From: Rhizorhabdus dicambivorans
GTDB taxonomy: Bacteria > Pseudomonadota > Alphaproteobacteria > Sphingomonadales > Sphingomonadaceae
NCBI RefSeq assembly: GCF_002355275.1
Contig: NZ_CP023449.1
Location: 1,900,001 to 1,964,000 of the forward strand
Direction: 5' to 3'
DNA: 64,000 bases
In this document: piece by piece, positions 9,167 through 18,743 of the stretch
Position numbering within the stretch: position 1 is the first letter of the stretch
Layout: each line of letters starts with the position of its first letter
The notes under the pieces: generated by a model
Seen by the model: the letters and a program-made list of their open reading frames with translations, nothing else
The model's database searches: none
Told to the model about the DNA's origin: nothing
Made by a program: the position numbers and the translations under genes

Positions 9167-10594
9167 ATGAGCGGCAGCGCGATGGCGCGCATCGTCGGTT
9201 TGCAGACGGTGCTCCAGTTCGTCATCGATTTCACCGCCAGCCTGATCGTCGCCCGGCTGCTGTCCCCGCACGAGATCGGCGCCTTCTCGATCGCCCTCGC
9301 CGCCGTGGTGATCGCGCAGACCCTGCGCAGCGCCGGCGTCAACATGTTCCTGATCGCGGCACCCAGCCTGGATGAGGGCAGGGTGCGCACCGCGCTGGGC
9401 CTGGCGATGTTCGCCAGCTTCGGCTTCGCGGCGGCGATCTTCGTCACGGCCCCCCTGATCGCGGCCTTCTATCGCGAGCCGGTGATCGCCGACGTGCTGC
9501 GGGTCGTGTGCCTCAGCTATGTGCTCGCGCCCTATCAGGTGCTCGCCCATGGCCTGCTGACCCGCGCGCTGCGGTTCAAGTCGCTTCTCGTCGCGACCCT
9601 GTCGGCCAGCCTGCTGGGGGCGCTGACGGCGGTGGGGCTGGCGATGCGGGGCTGGGGCAGCATGTCGATGGCCTATTCCTCGCTGGTCAGCGGCGTCATC
9701 CTGCTGGCGGTGATGATCGCGGCCCGGCCGCCGCAATTCGTCTTCCGGCCCGCGCTCATCCACTGGCGTTCGGTGTCCGCCTTCACCGGCTGGGTGCTCG
9801 GCGGAACCCTGCTGGGCCAGTTCGGCCCGCGCCTGAACGAGCTGTTCGTCGGCCGCGCGCTGGGCATCGCCCCGGCCGCCTATCTCGACCGGGCCGAGAT
9901 GCTGCCCCGGATGCTGTGGAACTATGCGGCACCGCCGGTGCTGAGCATATTGTCGCCGCTGGTCGCACATGAATTGCGGCAGGGGATCGATGCCCATACC
10001 ACGCTGCTGCTGCGGATGCGGCTGTTCGGCTGCATCTTCTCGCCGATCCTCATCGGGATCGCGACCCAGTCGGCCCCGATATTGATCGGCCTATATGGCT
10101 GGCAGTGGCAGGCATCGATCGATCCGGCGCCATGGCTGTGCGTCGCGGCGGCGATCACCGGCCAGTTCGTCGTCCTCAACGCCTCGATGAATGGCCTCGG
10201 CCAGGCGCGGGCGCTGTTCTTTCTCGGCCTCACCGAACAGGTGGCGCGGGTGGCGATGCTGGCGCTGCTGAGCTGGACGCATATTGAACTGGTCGCGATG
10301 GGAACGGTCGCGGTGGCGCTGATCTATGCGGCGGCGGCGATCCGGCTGGGTGCCCGGCTGAAACTGTTCACTGTAAGGGAGGTGCTCGCGAGCCTCCTGC
10401 CGGCTGTCGCGATCTGTGCGGTGGTCGGCGCGGCCGGCATCGCGATCGACCTGGCGCGGGGCGGGGGCCTGCCGTCGAACCCGATCGTCGCCGTGCTGCA
10501 GGCGGCTGCGATCCTGGCGGTGGTGTGGCTGGGTGCGGTGGCGGTCTTTCAGCGCGCGGTAATCGTCGCGCTGTGGAAGCTGGTCAAACATTAG
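9167..10594 (+). CDS. Oligosaccharide flippase family protein (Wzx-like)
   Basis: A polytopic membrane protein of about 475 residues, of the polysaccharide biosynthesis/MOP flippase family, predicted to flip lipid-linked glycan units across the inner membrane. The N-terminal LQTVLQFVIDFTASLIVARL and LSPHEIGAFSIALA match the family start, and about 12 to 14 hydrophobic segments follow. The frame begins with TTG at 9161, but the ATG at 9167 or 9182 is more likely. It is not surrounded by glycosyltransferases here; a second flippase sits in the polysaccharide cluster at 59 kb. A terminator follows its stop. Confidence 0.85.
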   Translation: MSGSAMARIVGLQTVLQFVIDFTASLIVARLLSPHEIGAFSIALAAVVIAQTLRSAGVNMFLIAAPSLDEGRVRTALGLAMFASFGFAAAIFVTAPLIAAFYREPVIADVLRVVCLSYVLAPYQVLAHGLLTRALRFKSLLVATLSASLLGALTAVGLAMRGWGSMSMAYSSLVSGVILLAVMIAARPPQFVFRPALIHWRSVSAFTGWVLGGTLLGQFGPRLNELFVGRALGIAPAAYLDRAEMLPRMLWNYAAPPVLSILSPLVAHELRQGIDAHTTLLLRMRLFGCIFSPILIGIATQSAPILIGLYGWQWQASIDPAPWLCVAAAITGQFVVLNASMNGLGQARALFFLGLTEQVARVAMLALLSWTHIELVAMGTVAVALIYAAAAIRLGARLKLFTVREVLASLLPAVAICAVVGAAGIAIDLARGGGLPSNPIVAVLQAAAILAVVWLGAVAVFQRAVIVALWKLVKH

Positions 10595-10624
10595 GTCCGG
10601 CCGCCCTCTTTGCTGTTGACCGCG

Positions 10625-10653
10625 CGCCCGATGTCGCTTTGAAGCGTCGGGCG
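10625..10653 (+). terminator. Rho-independent terminator after the flippase gene
   Basis: CGCCCGA (10625-10631) pairs with TCGGGCG (10647-10653), and an inner CGCTT/AAGCG stem is separated by a small bulge; TTTCC follows. It lies 31 bases after the flippase stop and before the next gene at 10679. Confidence 0.65.
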
Positions 10654-10678
10654 TTTCCGTTCCCAAGGGAGTCGATCG

Positions 10679-11197
10679 ATGACCATCCGTACCCCCGCTG
10701 CGCTTGCGGCCCTGTTGCTCGTCGCCGCCTGTGCTCGCGGTGAGGATGCGCGTCCGATCGAGAACGCGGCAGCCGTCGAAAATACTGCCGACGAACTGGC
10801 CGAGGACAGCGATCCGGCCGCCAACGCGTCGGCGCCAGCGCTGTCGACCGATGCGTGGGTCGGCAAGTGGATCGGAGTCGAGGGGCTCGTCCTCGATATT
10901 CAGCCGGCAGGCGAGCGCGGCCATTATGTGTTGAGCGTTACGCTGCTCGACGGGACGAAGAGCTACGACGGCGTCGCGGATGGCGATCTGATCCGCTTCA
11001 CCCGCAACGGCCGGCCCGAGAGCGTCCGCGCCGCGACAGGCGATCAGACCGGGCTCAAATGGCTGGCCGGCAAGCAGAATTGTCTGATGATCCAGCAGGG
11101 CGAGGGTTTCTGCCGTGAGAATGCCCCCGCTGCCCCGGCCGCACCCGTTGCGGCCGGGGCAGCGGTCACGCCGCCGCCGGCCGCCGGCCAGCCTTGA
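10679..11197 (+). CDS. Hypothetical lipoprotein
   Basis: A 172-residue predicted lipoprotein with signal sequence ALAALLLVAACARG and Cys at the lipobox (VAAC). The middle part, WVGKWIGVEGLVLDIQP to LKWLAGKQNCLMI, looks like a small beta-rich domain. The tail is an Ala/Pro linker. A GGGAG ribosome-binding site precedes the ATG. No family recognised. It is likely anchored in the periplasm; the two cysteines in the mature part (NCLMI and GFCREN) could form a disulfide. Confidence 0.75.
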   Translation: MTIRTPAALAALLLVAACARGEDARPIENAAAVENTADELAEDSDPAANASAPALSTDAWVGKWIGVEGLVLDIQPAGERGHYVLSVTLLDGTKSYDGVADGDLIRFTRNGRPESVRAATGDQTGLKWLAGKQNCLMIQQGEGFCRENAPAAPAAPVAAGAAVTPPPAAGQP

Positions 11198-11228
11198 AAT
11201 GGCCGGTTTTCGCGACTAGGGCGCGGCG

Positions 11229-11501
11229 ATGACCCAGCCGACTCCATTGATGTCCGCCGAGGAATTCGCAGAACGCGCGCGCCAGATCGTCGCGACGATG
11301 CACGGCCATGCCGCGCATCGGGCGATCGATCTGCTGACCAATGATGTGCTGCGCGGCCTTGGCTATGGCGAGGGGATCGAGATTTTCGAGGCGATGGTGG
11401 GGCACTGGCACGATGCCGACGCCCTCTATCCCCACGCCGGTCCCTGTCCCGATTGCGAGCGCAGGGCCGCCGAACAACTGAGCGGCCGCCGCGCCGCCTG
11501 A
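11229..11501 (+). CDS. Small conserved-type hypothetical protein
   Basis: A 90-residue soluble protein with an amphipathic N-terminal half (AEEFAERARQIVATMHGHAA) and a C-terminal CPDCERR that could bind a metal. It lies 31 bases after the lipoprotein gene on the same strand and may share its transcript. I do not recognise the family. Confidence 0.6.
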   Translation: MTQPTPLMSAEEFAERARQIVATMHGHAAHRAIDLLTNDVLRGLGYGEGIEIFEAMVGHWHDADALYPHAGPCPDCERRAAEQLSGRRAA

Positions 11502-11591
11502 ACCGCCGCAAGATTGCAGAGCAAGCGCCGGGAAGCATTTCCGGCCTCGCATCGCCATGGTCTGCCCACAATAACGGGCAAGGACTATGAG

Positions 11592-12647
11592 ATGCTGATG
11601 GACTCGATCGTCAACGACCCCCGCTGGATGCGGATGATCACCCGCGATGCCGGCGCGGACGGCAGTTTCGTCTATTCGGTGAGATCGACAGGCGTCTATT
11701 GCCGGCCGAGTTGCGCTGCGCGGACGCCCAGCCCCCGCAACGTCGCCTTTCATGACGACCCGGCCGCGGCGGAGGCGGCGGGTTTCCGCCCCTGCAAGCG
11801 CTGCCGGCCCAATGAGGCGCCGCGCGCCGAACGGCACGCCGCGCTGGTCGAGGCGGCCTGCCGCCGGATCGAGTCGGCCGAGGAGCCGCTGTCGCTGGGG
11901 GAACTGGCCGACGGTGCCGGGCTCAGCCCTTATCATTTCCATCGCCTGTTCAAGGCCGTGACGGGCCTGACGCCCAAGGGTTATGCCGACGCTCACCGCG
12001 CGCGCCGCGTGCGGGAGGCGCTGGGCAAGGGAACTCAGGTCACCGAGGCGATCTATGAGGCGGGTTACGGATCGAGCGGGCGCTTCTACGCGGCGGCCGA
12101 CAATGCGCTTGGAATGCTGCCGGCCGATTACCGCAGGGGCGGCCGGGCGGCGACGATCCGCTATGGTATCGGCCAGAGCTCGCTTGGCCGGGTGCTGGCG
12201 GCGGCCAGCGAGCGCGGCATCTGCGCGATCATGATGGGCGACGATGATGCCGAACTGGTTGCCGATCTTGGCCGGCGCTTCGCCAATGCCCGGGCGATCG
12301 AGGCCGATAGCGGCTTCCAGGCGACGATCGATGCCGTCGTGGCGCTGGTCGAGGAACCCGCGCGTGGGCTGGGGCTGCCGCTCGACATACGCGGTACGGC
12401 TTTCCAGCGGCGCGTGTGGCAGGCGCTGCAGGCGATCCCGGCCGGCGAAACCCGCAGCTATGCGGAGCTTGCTCGCGCCATCGGCGAACCCAGGGCCGCC
12501 CGTGCGGTGGCCGGTGCCTGTGCGGCCAACAAGCTGGCCGTCGTCGTGCCCTGCCATCGAGTTGTCCATGGCGACGGGAGCCTTTCCGGTTATCGCTGGG
12601 GCGCCGAGCGGAAGAGGGCGCTGCTGCGCAAGGAGGGGCGGGGCTGA
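11592..12647 (+). CDS. ada: Bifunctional Ada regulator / methylated-DNA-[protein]-cysteine S-methyltransferase
   Basis: A 351-residue Ada protein. The N-terminal zinc domain has the methyl-phosphotriester acceptor Cys in STGVYCRPSCAARTP and the CKRCRP pair. A central AraC helix-turn-helix follows (LGELADGAGLSPYHFHRLFK), and the C-terminal O6-alkylguanine transferase domain has VVVPCHRVVHGDGSLSGYRW with the acceptor Cys in PCHR. It repairs alkylated DNA and activates the adaptive response once methylated. The frame is open from a TTG at 11514, but the ATG at 11592 has an AAGGA site seven bases upstream and gives the family N-terminus. No alkB or alkA is adjacent. Confidence 0.95.
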   Translation: MLMDSIVNDPRWMRMITRDAGADGSFVYSVRSTGVYCRPSCAARTPSPRNVAFHDDPAAAEAAGFRPCKRCRPNEAPRAERHAALVEAACRRIESAEEPLSLGELADGAGLSPYHFHRLFKAVTGLTPKGYADAHRARRVREALGKGTQVTEAIYEAGYGSSGRFYAAADNALGMLPADYRRGGRAATIRYGIGQSSLGRVLAAASERGICAIMMGDDDAELVADLGRRFANARAIEADSGFQATIDAVVALVEEPARGLGLPLDIRGTAFQRRVWQALQAIPAGETRSYAELARAIGEPRAARAVAGACAANKLAVVVPCHRVVHGDGSLSGYRWGAERKRALLRKEGRG

Positions 12648-12725
12648 AGCGCTCGCACCGCGGAGTGACAATAAATCCCGATTGTCTGGATGGCTTTCGA
12701 GCTTTTCGCGGGATAGGCGTTCGCC

Positions 12726-13649
12726 ATGCACGGCACCGGCCATCATCATGTTACGCTGCGCCATCTGCTGCTGGCGCTCGCCGTGGTCGCGGTGTGGGGC
12801 ACCAATTTCGTCGTGATCCGCGTGGCGCTGGACGAATTGCCGCCGCTGCTGTTCGCGACGTTGCGCTTCTGCTTCGTGCTGCTGCCGGCCGCCTTCTTCA
12901 TCCGCAGGCCGGCGGTCTCGTGGGGCTCGCTCGCCGCCTATGGCGTGCTGATCGGCTTCGGCCAGTTCGGCATGATCTACATCGCGATCAGCCATTATAT
13001 CTCGCCGGGTCTAGCCTCGCTGGTGGTGCAAAGCCAGGTGTTCTTCACCATCGGCCTGGCCATGATCTTCAGTGGTGAGCGGATACGCCCGTTCCAACTG
13101 ATCGCCCTTGTCACCGCGACGGCCGGGATCGGCATCATCGTCCAGCATGGCGACAGCAGCGCCACGCCCTTCGGCATTCTGCTCGTCCTGATCGCGGCGG
13201 CGGGCTGGGGAGGGGGCAATCATGTCGCCAAAGCGAGCGGGGCCACCAACATGGTGGCCTATGTCGTCTGGTCGGCGATGTTCGCCATCCCGCCACTGTT
13301 CGTCGGATCGCTGATCATGGAGGGATGGCCGGCCATCACCTTCGCCGTTACCCATGCCGGGCCCATGGCCTGGGGCGCCGTGCTGTGGCAGTCCGTCGGC
13401 AACAGCATGTTCGGCTATGCCGCCTGGGGCTGGCTGCTCAACCGTCATCCCGCCGCCACGATCACGCCCACGTCGATGCTCGTTCCGGTCTTCGGTATGG
13501 GCGCCTCGGCCATGCTGCTCGGCGAGCCGCTGCCGCTGTGGAAGCTCGCGGCGGCGGCGCTGGTGATCGGGGGGCTTGCGCTCAATGTGCTGTGGCCGCT
13601 CGCGGCGAAGCTGCCGGCCTTTCCGTGGCGGCGCGGCGCCGCAAGCTGA
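12726..13649 (+). CDS. EamA/DMT family transporter
   Basis: A 307-residue drug/metabolite transporter with two EamA repeats and about ten membrane segments. The first repeat starts LLALAVVAVWGTNFVVIRVA, the second around AAGWGGGNHVAKASGATN, and the tail has TPTSMLVPVFGMGASAMLLG. Relatives export amino acids such as O-acetylserine/cysteine or other metabolites (YdcZ/RhaT/EamA types). The substrate is unknown. It follows ada by 78 bases but need not be part of that unit. Confidence 0.88.
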   Translation: MHGTGHHHVTLRHLLLALAVVAVWGTNFVVIRVALDELPPLLFATLRFCFVLLPAAFFIRRPAVSWGSLAAYGVLIGFGQFGMIYIAISHYISPGLASLVVQSQVFFTIGLAMIFSGERIRPFQLIALVTATAGIGIIVQHGDSSATPFGILLVLIAAAGWGGGNHVAKASGATNMVAYVVWSAMFAIPPLFVGSLIMEGWPAITFAVTHAGPMAWGAVLWQSVGNSMFGYAAWGWLLNRHPAATITPTSMLVPVFGMGASAMLLGEPLPLWKLAAAALVIGGLALNVLWPLAAKLPAFPWRRGAAS

Positions 13650-13774
13650 AGCGGCGATGTTGCGAAAACCTCGCACGCTATTGTGTCACCGCTGAAAAGC
13701 GCTTTTCCGGGCTGAGAAAGCCGGGCAAGAAATCCGGTTCATGACTGTCCCATCCAACGATAGGGATAATGGAC

Positions 13775-13873
13775 ATGAAGCTTCTGAACGTGGTGGCGGC
13801 GGAGACGATCCTGGTATCGCTGGCGATAGCCGATGCCCTCATCTTCCTGACGGTGCTCGTGCCCAACGGCTGA
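13775..13873 (+). CDS. Possible 32-residue membrane peptide
   Basis: A short ATG-to-TGA frame, MKLLNVVAAETILVSLAIAD followed by ALIFLTVLVPNG. Nearly the whole peptide is hydrophobic and would form one membrane helix. It lies in the 266-base gap between the DMT transporter and the convergent SDR gene. The upstream sequence taggGATAATGGAC is only a weak ribosome-binding site. Codon use resembles the neighbours. This is a candidate small protein, not a firm gene. Confidence 0.35.
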   Translation: MKLLNVVAAETILVSLAIADALIFLTVLVPNG

Positions 13874-13915
13874 CCCGGCCTGATCGTCGATCGAGCCGGG
13901 CACCGGAGCGGCCGT

Positions 13916-14689
13916 TCAGAGACCGTACCGCGCCGCCGCCTTGCGATGCGAGAGGTTGGGGCGCAGCGCGTCCCGCGCAGAGAGGAAGGCGTCGAAGTCC
14001 TCCTTGTCCGGCAGCGATGGCATGGTGATCGTCTCGCCCTGGTCGAAGCCCGCCAGCGCGGCGTCGACCATCTCGCCAACTTCCATCACCATCTCGGCCG
14101 GGAACTGGGAGAGACGCTCCTCCTCCCAGATGGCGGTGCGGGTGATCCCAGGCAATACCGCCTGGACGCGCACCCCTTTCGGGCCGAGCTCGGCCGCCAG
14201 CGCCTCCGAGAAGGCGAGCACGAACGCCTTGGTCGCGGGATAGACCGACGTGAAGTGCGCTGGCATCAGGGCAGTGACCGAGGTGAGGTTCACGATGGCG
14301 CCCGTGCCGTTGGCCGCCAGGCGGGGCGCGATCGCGGTGGCGAGGCGGGTAACCGCGACGATGTTCAGGTCGATCATGTCGCTCAGATAATCGGGATCGG
14401 CGCTTGTGATCGGGCCTTCTCCCGCGATGCCGGCATTGTTGACCAGCGTGTCGATCGCCGCGTCCTCGCGCAACCGGGCCTCGACCCTGGCGAGATTGTC
14501 GACCTTGCCGAGATCGGCGGCGATGGTCTCGATGCCGACTCCGGTCTCGGCACGCAGCCGGGCGGCGATGGTTTCGAGCTTGCCGGCGCTACGCGCTACA
14601 AGGACGAGGTCGAAACCGCGGCGGGCGAGGCGTTGGGCATAGGCTTCGCCGATCCCACCCGACGCACCGGTGATGAGGGCCTTGGACAT
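13916..14689 (-). CDS. Short-chain dehydrogenase/reductase
   Basis: A 257-residue classical SDR. The cofactor motif is TGASGGIG near residue 7, NNAGIAG follows near residue 85, and the catalytic Ser and Tyr-Lys are in NLTSVTALMP and YPATK. It probably uses NADP because an Arg follows the second beta strand (VARSAGKL). The frame is open to 14746, but the ATG at 14689 gives the family start MSKALITGA. It follows the chloroperoxidase-like hydrolase gene on the same strand with 49 bases between. The substrate is unknown. Confidence 0.9.
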   Translation of the reverse strand: MSKALITGASGGIGEAYAQRLARRGFDLVLVARSAGKLETIAARLRAETGVGIETIAADLGKVDNLARVEARLREDAAIDTLVNNAGIAGEGPITSADPDYLSDMIDLNIVAVTRLATAIAPRLAANGTGAIVNLTSVTALMPAHFTSVYPATKAFVLAFSEALAAELGPKGVRVQAVLPGITRTAIWEEERLSQFPAEMVMEVGEMVDAALAGFDQGETITMPSLPDKEDFDAFLSARDALRPNLSHRKAAARYGL

Positions 14690-14738
14690 ATCGTGTCTCC
14701 TTGGAAGCAGACGGCGGATCGCTCCGCCGTCTTGCTGA

Positions 14739-15566
14739 TCAGCCATTGATGAAATCGAGCAGGTCGGCGTTGAACCGGTCCTGATGGGTCTGGGTCAGCC
14801 CGTGGTCGGCCCCTTCGTAGACTTTCAGCACCGCGTGGCGGACGATCCGGACGGTCGAGCGGGCCGAGGCGTCGATCGGTACGATCTGGTCGTCGTCGCC
14901 GTGCAGGACCAGGGTCGGAATGTCGAACTTCGCGAGGTCCTCGTGAAAGTCGCTCTCCGAGAAGGCCCGGATGCTGTCGAGCTGGCCCTTGAGGCCGCCC
15001 ATCATCCCCTGCCGCCAGAACTCTTCGCGAACTCCCGCCGAGATCGCGGCGCCTTCGCGGTTATAGCCGTAGAAGGGGATCGTCAGATCCTTGAAGAACT
15101 GGCTGCGGTTATCGAAGGTGCCCTTGCGGATGCCGTCGAACACGTCGATCGGCAGGCCGCCGGGATTGGCCTCCGTCTTCAGCATCAGCGGGGGAACCGC
15201 GCCGATCAGCGCAACCTTGGCGACCCGCGCCGTGCCATGCCGGCCGACATAGCGGGTAACCTCGCCGCCGCCGGTCGAATGGCCGACCAGGATGACGTCG
15301 CGAAGATCCAGCTGCTCGATCAGTTCGCCGAGGTCGTCGGCATATTGATCCATATTGTTGTTTTCCCACACCTGATCCGAGCGGCCATGGCTGCGGCGGT
15401 CATGGGCGATGGTGCGAAAGCCCTGATTGGCGAAGAAGACCATCTGCGCATCCCAGGCGTCGGCCGAAAGCGGCCAGCCATGCGAGAAGATGACGGGCTG
15501 CCCGTCGCGAGGGCCCCAGTCCTTGTAGAAGATGCGGGTGCCGTCCTTGGTTGTGATCGTGGTCAT
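14739..15566 (-). CDS. Alpha/beta hydrolase, non-heme chloroperoxidase type
   Basis: A 275-residue alpha/beta hydrolase of the non-heme haloperoxidase/aryl-esterase group. The nucleophile is in [14 protein letters not shown], the acid in [12 protein letters not shown], and the histidine in [11 protein letters not shown]. The oxyanion motif is [11 protein letters not shown]. Such proteins are esterases or perhydrolases in practice. The start at 15566 is the family [10 protein letters not shown]; frames that stay open further upstream are antisense to the divergent regulator and are not coding. It is divergent from a GlxA-type regulator, which probably controls it. Confidence 0.92.
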   Translation of the reverse strand: MTTITTKDGTRIFYKDWGPRDGQPVIFSHGWPLSADAWDAQMVFFANQGFRTIAHDRRSHGRSDQVWENNNMDQYADDLGELIEQLDLRDVILVGHSTGGGEVTRYVGRHGTARVAKVALIGAVPPLMLKTEANPGGLPIDVFDGIRKGTFDNRSQFFKDLTIPFYGYNREGAAISAGVREEFWRQGMMGGLKGQLDSIRAFSESDFHEDLAKFDIPTLVLHGDDDQIVPIDASARSTVRIVRHAVLKVYEGADHGLTQTHQDRFNADLLDFING

Positions 15567-15692
15567 GGCGGTGTTCCTTGTCCGATGGTGGGGGGCGCTT
15601 TCGCCCGATGGTTGAACAGATAGGCCGGTTGCTGCATCGTAAGGATTGGCGGATTCGACATTATCCGGGGCAAAACCGACAAAGGATGCACC

Positions 15693-16682
15693 ATGGTCAG
15701 GACGGCGGCGACACGCACCGAGGTCGGGATACTGCTCTATCCCGGCTGCCAGCTGGCGATGGTGCATGGCATCACCGACATGCTGATCATCGCCGGGCAT
15801 TTCGCCAAGCGGCTGGGCAGGCAGGCGGTTCGCGTCAGCCATTGGCACCGGCAGGAGGCGGGGGGATTCGCCCGATGCTTCGACAGCCATCCGGACGAAG
15901 GGGGCAGCCCGGCCTATCTCCTCACCCCCGGCCGGCTGGCGGGGCCCCCCGATGCCGATGAGGCCGCACCCTATGCCCGTTTCCTGCTGGATCGGCATGC
16001 GCAGGGCGCGGTGCTCGCCTCGAATTGCGGGGGGGCCTTCGTGCTGGCGGCGACGGGATTGCTGGCGGGGCGTCCCGCCACCACCCATTGGCAGTTCGCC
16101 AACGCCTTCCGCGATCGTTTCCCCGATGTGCTGCTCGATCCGGACAAGATCGTGATCGAGGATGGCGATATCATCACGGCAGGCGGGCTGATGGCCTGGA
16201 CCGACCTCGGCCTGCGGCTGGTCGACCGGCTGTTCGGGCCCTCGGTGATGATCGAAACGGGCCGCTTCCACCTGGTCGATCCGGTGGGGCGCGAGCAGCG
16301 CCATTACAGCAATTTTTCCCCGCGCATGACCCATGGCGACGAGCCGATCCTGAAGGTCCAGCATTGGTTGCAGGCCAGGGGTGCGCGGGCGGTGAGCGTC
16401 GGCGAGATGGCCGCGCAGGCCGGACTGGAGGAGCGCACCTTCCTGCGCCGCTTCAAGGCGGCGACCGGCCTGAAGCCCAGCGAATATTCGCAGCATCTGC
16501 GGATCGGCAAGGCGCGCGAGCTGCTGGAGGCGACCAGGCGGCCCGTCGAACAGATCGCCTGGTCGGTCGGCTATGAGGATGCGGCGGCGTTCCGCAAGCT
16601 GTTCCACCGCATCGTCGGGCTGACGCCCGGCGAATATCGGCAGCGCTTCGGCGTGGGCCGGGACGAGCCGCTAGCGGCGTAG
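15693..16682 (+). CDS. GlxA family transcriptional regulator (DJ-1/PfpI plus AraC)
   Basis: A 329-residue regulator. The N-terminal two-thirds are a DJ-1/PfpI-like domain ([38 protein letters not shown] with a Cys at the elbow), and the C-terminal AraC domain has [20 protein letters not shown] and [18 protein letters not shown]. Its start is 127 bases from the divergent chloroperoxidase-like gene. It is a likely local activator; the ligand is unknown. Its 3' end overlaps the convergent DUF808 gene by 12 bases. Confidence 0.92.
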   Translation: MVRTAATRTEVGILLYPGCQLAMVHGITDMLIIAGHFAKRLGRQAVRVSHWHRQEAGGFARCFDSHPDEGGSPAYLLTPGRLAGPPDADEAAPYARFLLDRHAQGAVLASNCGGAFVLAATGLLAGRPATTHWQFANAFRDRFPDVLLDPDKIVIEDGDIITAGGLMAWTDLGLRLVDRLFGPSVMIETGRFHLVDPVGREQRHYSNFSPRMTHGDEPILKVQHWLQARGARAVSVGEMAAQAGLEERTFLRRFKAATGLKPSEYSQHLRIGKARELLEATRRPVEQIAWSVGYEDAAAFRKLFHRIVGLTPGEYRQRFGVGRDEPLAA

Positions 16683-17597
16683 CCTGCCGGCGAGGTGAAC
16701 CAGCGGGACGATCGCGGCGCCGACGATCAGGCCGACGATTCCCGAACCGATCGCCGTTACCAGCCAGGATAGGACGCCCGTGGCAGCGGGCACGGCATGG
16801 GCGGCGCCCTCGGCGAGATGATGGATGGTGCCGGCGGGTTCGTGCACGCCGAAGCCTTCCAGTCCATGGACCAGAATACCGCCGCCGACCCAGATCATCG
16901 CTGCGGTGCCGATGATCGCCAGCCAGCGCATCACCACGGGCATGCCCTTCACCAGCGCGGTACCGATCGCCCGGCTCGCCGGCTTGCGGGCGAGATGGAG
17001 GCCGATATCGTCCATCTTCACGATCAGCGCGACGACGCCATAGACGCCGATGGTGATGGCGATTCCGACCGCAGCCAGGACGGCGGCCCGCATCAGCAGC
17101 GGCGTGGTCGCGACCTCGGCCAGCGCGATCGCCATGATCTCCGCCGACAGGATCAGGTCGGTGCGGATCGCGCCCGACACCTGCTCCTTCTCCAGCGTGG
17201 CGGGGTCGGTGGTGGCGACATGCTCCTCGGCATGGCCATGGCCGGTCACGGCCTCGATCACCTTCTCGGCGCCTTCGAAGCAGAGGAATGCGCCGCCCAG
17301 CATCAGCAGCGGCGTGACCGCCCAGGGGGCGAAGCTGCTGAGCAGAAGGGCGGCGGGGAGCAGGATGAGCAGCTTGTTGCGGAGCGACCCGATCGCGATG
17401 CGGCCGATGATCGGCAGTTCCCGATCAGGGGTGAGGCCGGTGACGTAGCGCGGCGTGACCGCGGCATCGTCGACCACCACGCCCACCGCCTTGGTGCCCG
17501 CCTTGCCGGCCGCCGCGCTCACATCGTCGAGCGAGGCCGCCGCCAGCTTCGCTATCGCGGCGACGTCGTCCAGCAGTGCGACCAATCCCGATGCCAT
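16671..17597 (-). CDS. DUF808 family inner-membrane protein (YedI-like)
   Basis: A 308-residue DUF808 protein with about seven membrane segments. The family start MASGLVALLDDVAAIAKLAA and the block AAGKAGTKAVGVVVDDAAVT are both present; GLEGFGVHEPAGTIHHLAEG lies near the C-terminus. The frame opens at 17639, but the ATG at 17597 gives the family N-terminus. The function of the family is not established. It overlaps the convergent GlxA-type gene by 12 bases. Confidence 0.9.
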   Translation of the reverse strand: MASGLVALLDDVAAIAKLAAASLDDVSAAAGKAGTKAVGVVVDDAAVTPRYVTGLTPDRELPIIGRIAIGSLRNKLLILLPAALLLSSFAPWAVTPLLMLGGAFLCFEGAEKVIEAVTGHGHAEEHVATTDPATLEKEQVSGAIRTDLILSAEIMAIALAEVATTPLLMRAAVLAAVGIAITIGVYGVVALIVKMDDIGLHLARKPASRAIGTALVKGMPVVMRWLAIIGTAAMIWVGGGILVHGLEGFGVHEPAGTIHHLAEGAAHAVPAATGVLSWLVTAIGSGIVGLIVGAAIVPLVHLAGRLRR

Positions 17598-17692
17598 CGA
17601 ATCCCCCTTCGTTCGCGCCTCTGTAGAGATCGGCGACAACGGATCAAAGGCTCCCTGTTTCCGTTGTCACGCCAACAGGATAGATAAGCGAC

Positions 17693-18715
17693 GTGCGCCA
17701 ACAAGCTTCCGCTCCTTCGAAACCGCTGACCCTGCGCCGTCGGAGCAGGACGCCGGTGTGGCTCTCACTCCTGTGGCGGGTGCTGCTCGCGCTGGCGCTG
17801 ATCGCGGTGGCGCTGGCCGGCCACTGGTTCGATCGCGACGGCTTGCGCGATAATATCGATGGCGCGATCAGCTTCGTCGACGTGCTCTACTTCACGATGA
17901 TCACGGTCACCACCGTGGGTTATGGGGACATCGTGCCGGTGACCGATCAGGCGCGGATGTTCGACACCTTCGTGGTGACACCGGTGCGGCTGTTCGTCTG
18001 GCTGATCTTCCTGGGGACGGCCTATGAGTTCCTGTTCAAGCATGTCTGGGAGAGGTGGCGGATGAGCGTGATCCAAAGCAAGCTGCGCGGCCATGTGGTC
18101 GTCGCCGGCTACGGCACGAGCGGCGCCGAGGCAGTGAGCGAGTTGGTCCGGCGCGGCACCGATCCGGCCGAGATCGTCGTGATCGACGGGCACGATCAGA
18201 GCCTGGCGGCGGCCGAGGCGATCGGCGCCAATATCATCGACGGGGACGCTACCCGCAATGCGACGCTGGAAGCGGTGCAGGTGGCGCGGGCGCGCGCGAT
18301 CCTGGTGTCGGCGGGACGCGACGACACCTCGATCCTGATCGTGCTGACCGCGCGCCGGCTGGCGCCCGACGTGCCGATCAGCGTGGTGATCCGGTCCGAG
18401 GACAATGAGGCGCTGGCCCGGCAGGCGGGCGCGGACACGGTCATCAACCCGGCGAGCTTCGCGGGAATGCTGCTGGCGGGATCGACCCACGGGCCGCATA
18501 TCGCCGATTATATGGCCGACCTTGCCAATGCCGGTGGGCAGGTGTCGCTGCGCGAACGGACGGTGACGGCCCAGGAGGTCGGCAAGTCCCTCTCGGCGAT
18601 CTCCACCGGACTGGGGCTGCGTATTTATCGCGCCGGTGCCTGCCATGGCTTCTGGGAGCCGGAGGTCGCGCGGCTGGAGGCCGGTGACCTGATCGTTGAA
18701 GTGGTACCGCGCTAG
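17693..18715 (+). CDS. Potassium channel with RCK/TrkA-N domain
   Basis: A 340-residue channel: membrane helix 1 near residues 22-43, pore loop with the selectivity filter TVTTVGYGDI near 70-79, helix 2 near 92-108, then a cytosolic RCK domain starting VVVAGYGTSGAEAVSE with a Rossmann GxGxxG and the acid DGDATRNATLEAV. It should conduct K+ under ligand control. The start is a GTG at 17693; no ATG precedes the first helix. It is divergent from the DUF808 gene. Confidence 0.92.
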   Translation: MRQQASAPSKPLTLRRRSRTPVWLSLLWRVLLALALIAVALAGHWFDRDGLRDNIDGAISFVDVLYFTMITVTTVGYGDIVPVTDQARMFDTFVVTPVRLFVWLIFLGTAYEFLFKHVWERWRMSVIQSKLRGHVVVAGYGTSGAEAVSELVRRGTDPAEIVVIDGHDQSLAAAEAIGANIIDGDATRNATLEAVQVARARAILVSAGRDDTSILIVLTARRLAPDVPISVVIRSEDNEALARQAGADTVINPASFAGMLLAGSTHGPHIADYMADLANAGGQVSLRERTVTAQEVGKSLSAISTGLGLRIYRAGACHGFWEPEVARLEAGDLIVEVVPR

Positions 18716-18743
18716 ATATGGTGCGGGGCCAGTTTTCCGGCGC

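Noticed and set aside
13874-13900. cccggc/gccggg hairpin as a terminator after the small frame at 13775
   Set aside because: Short stem, long loop and no T-tract; support is too weak.
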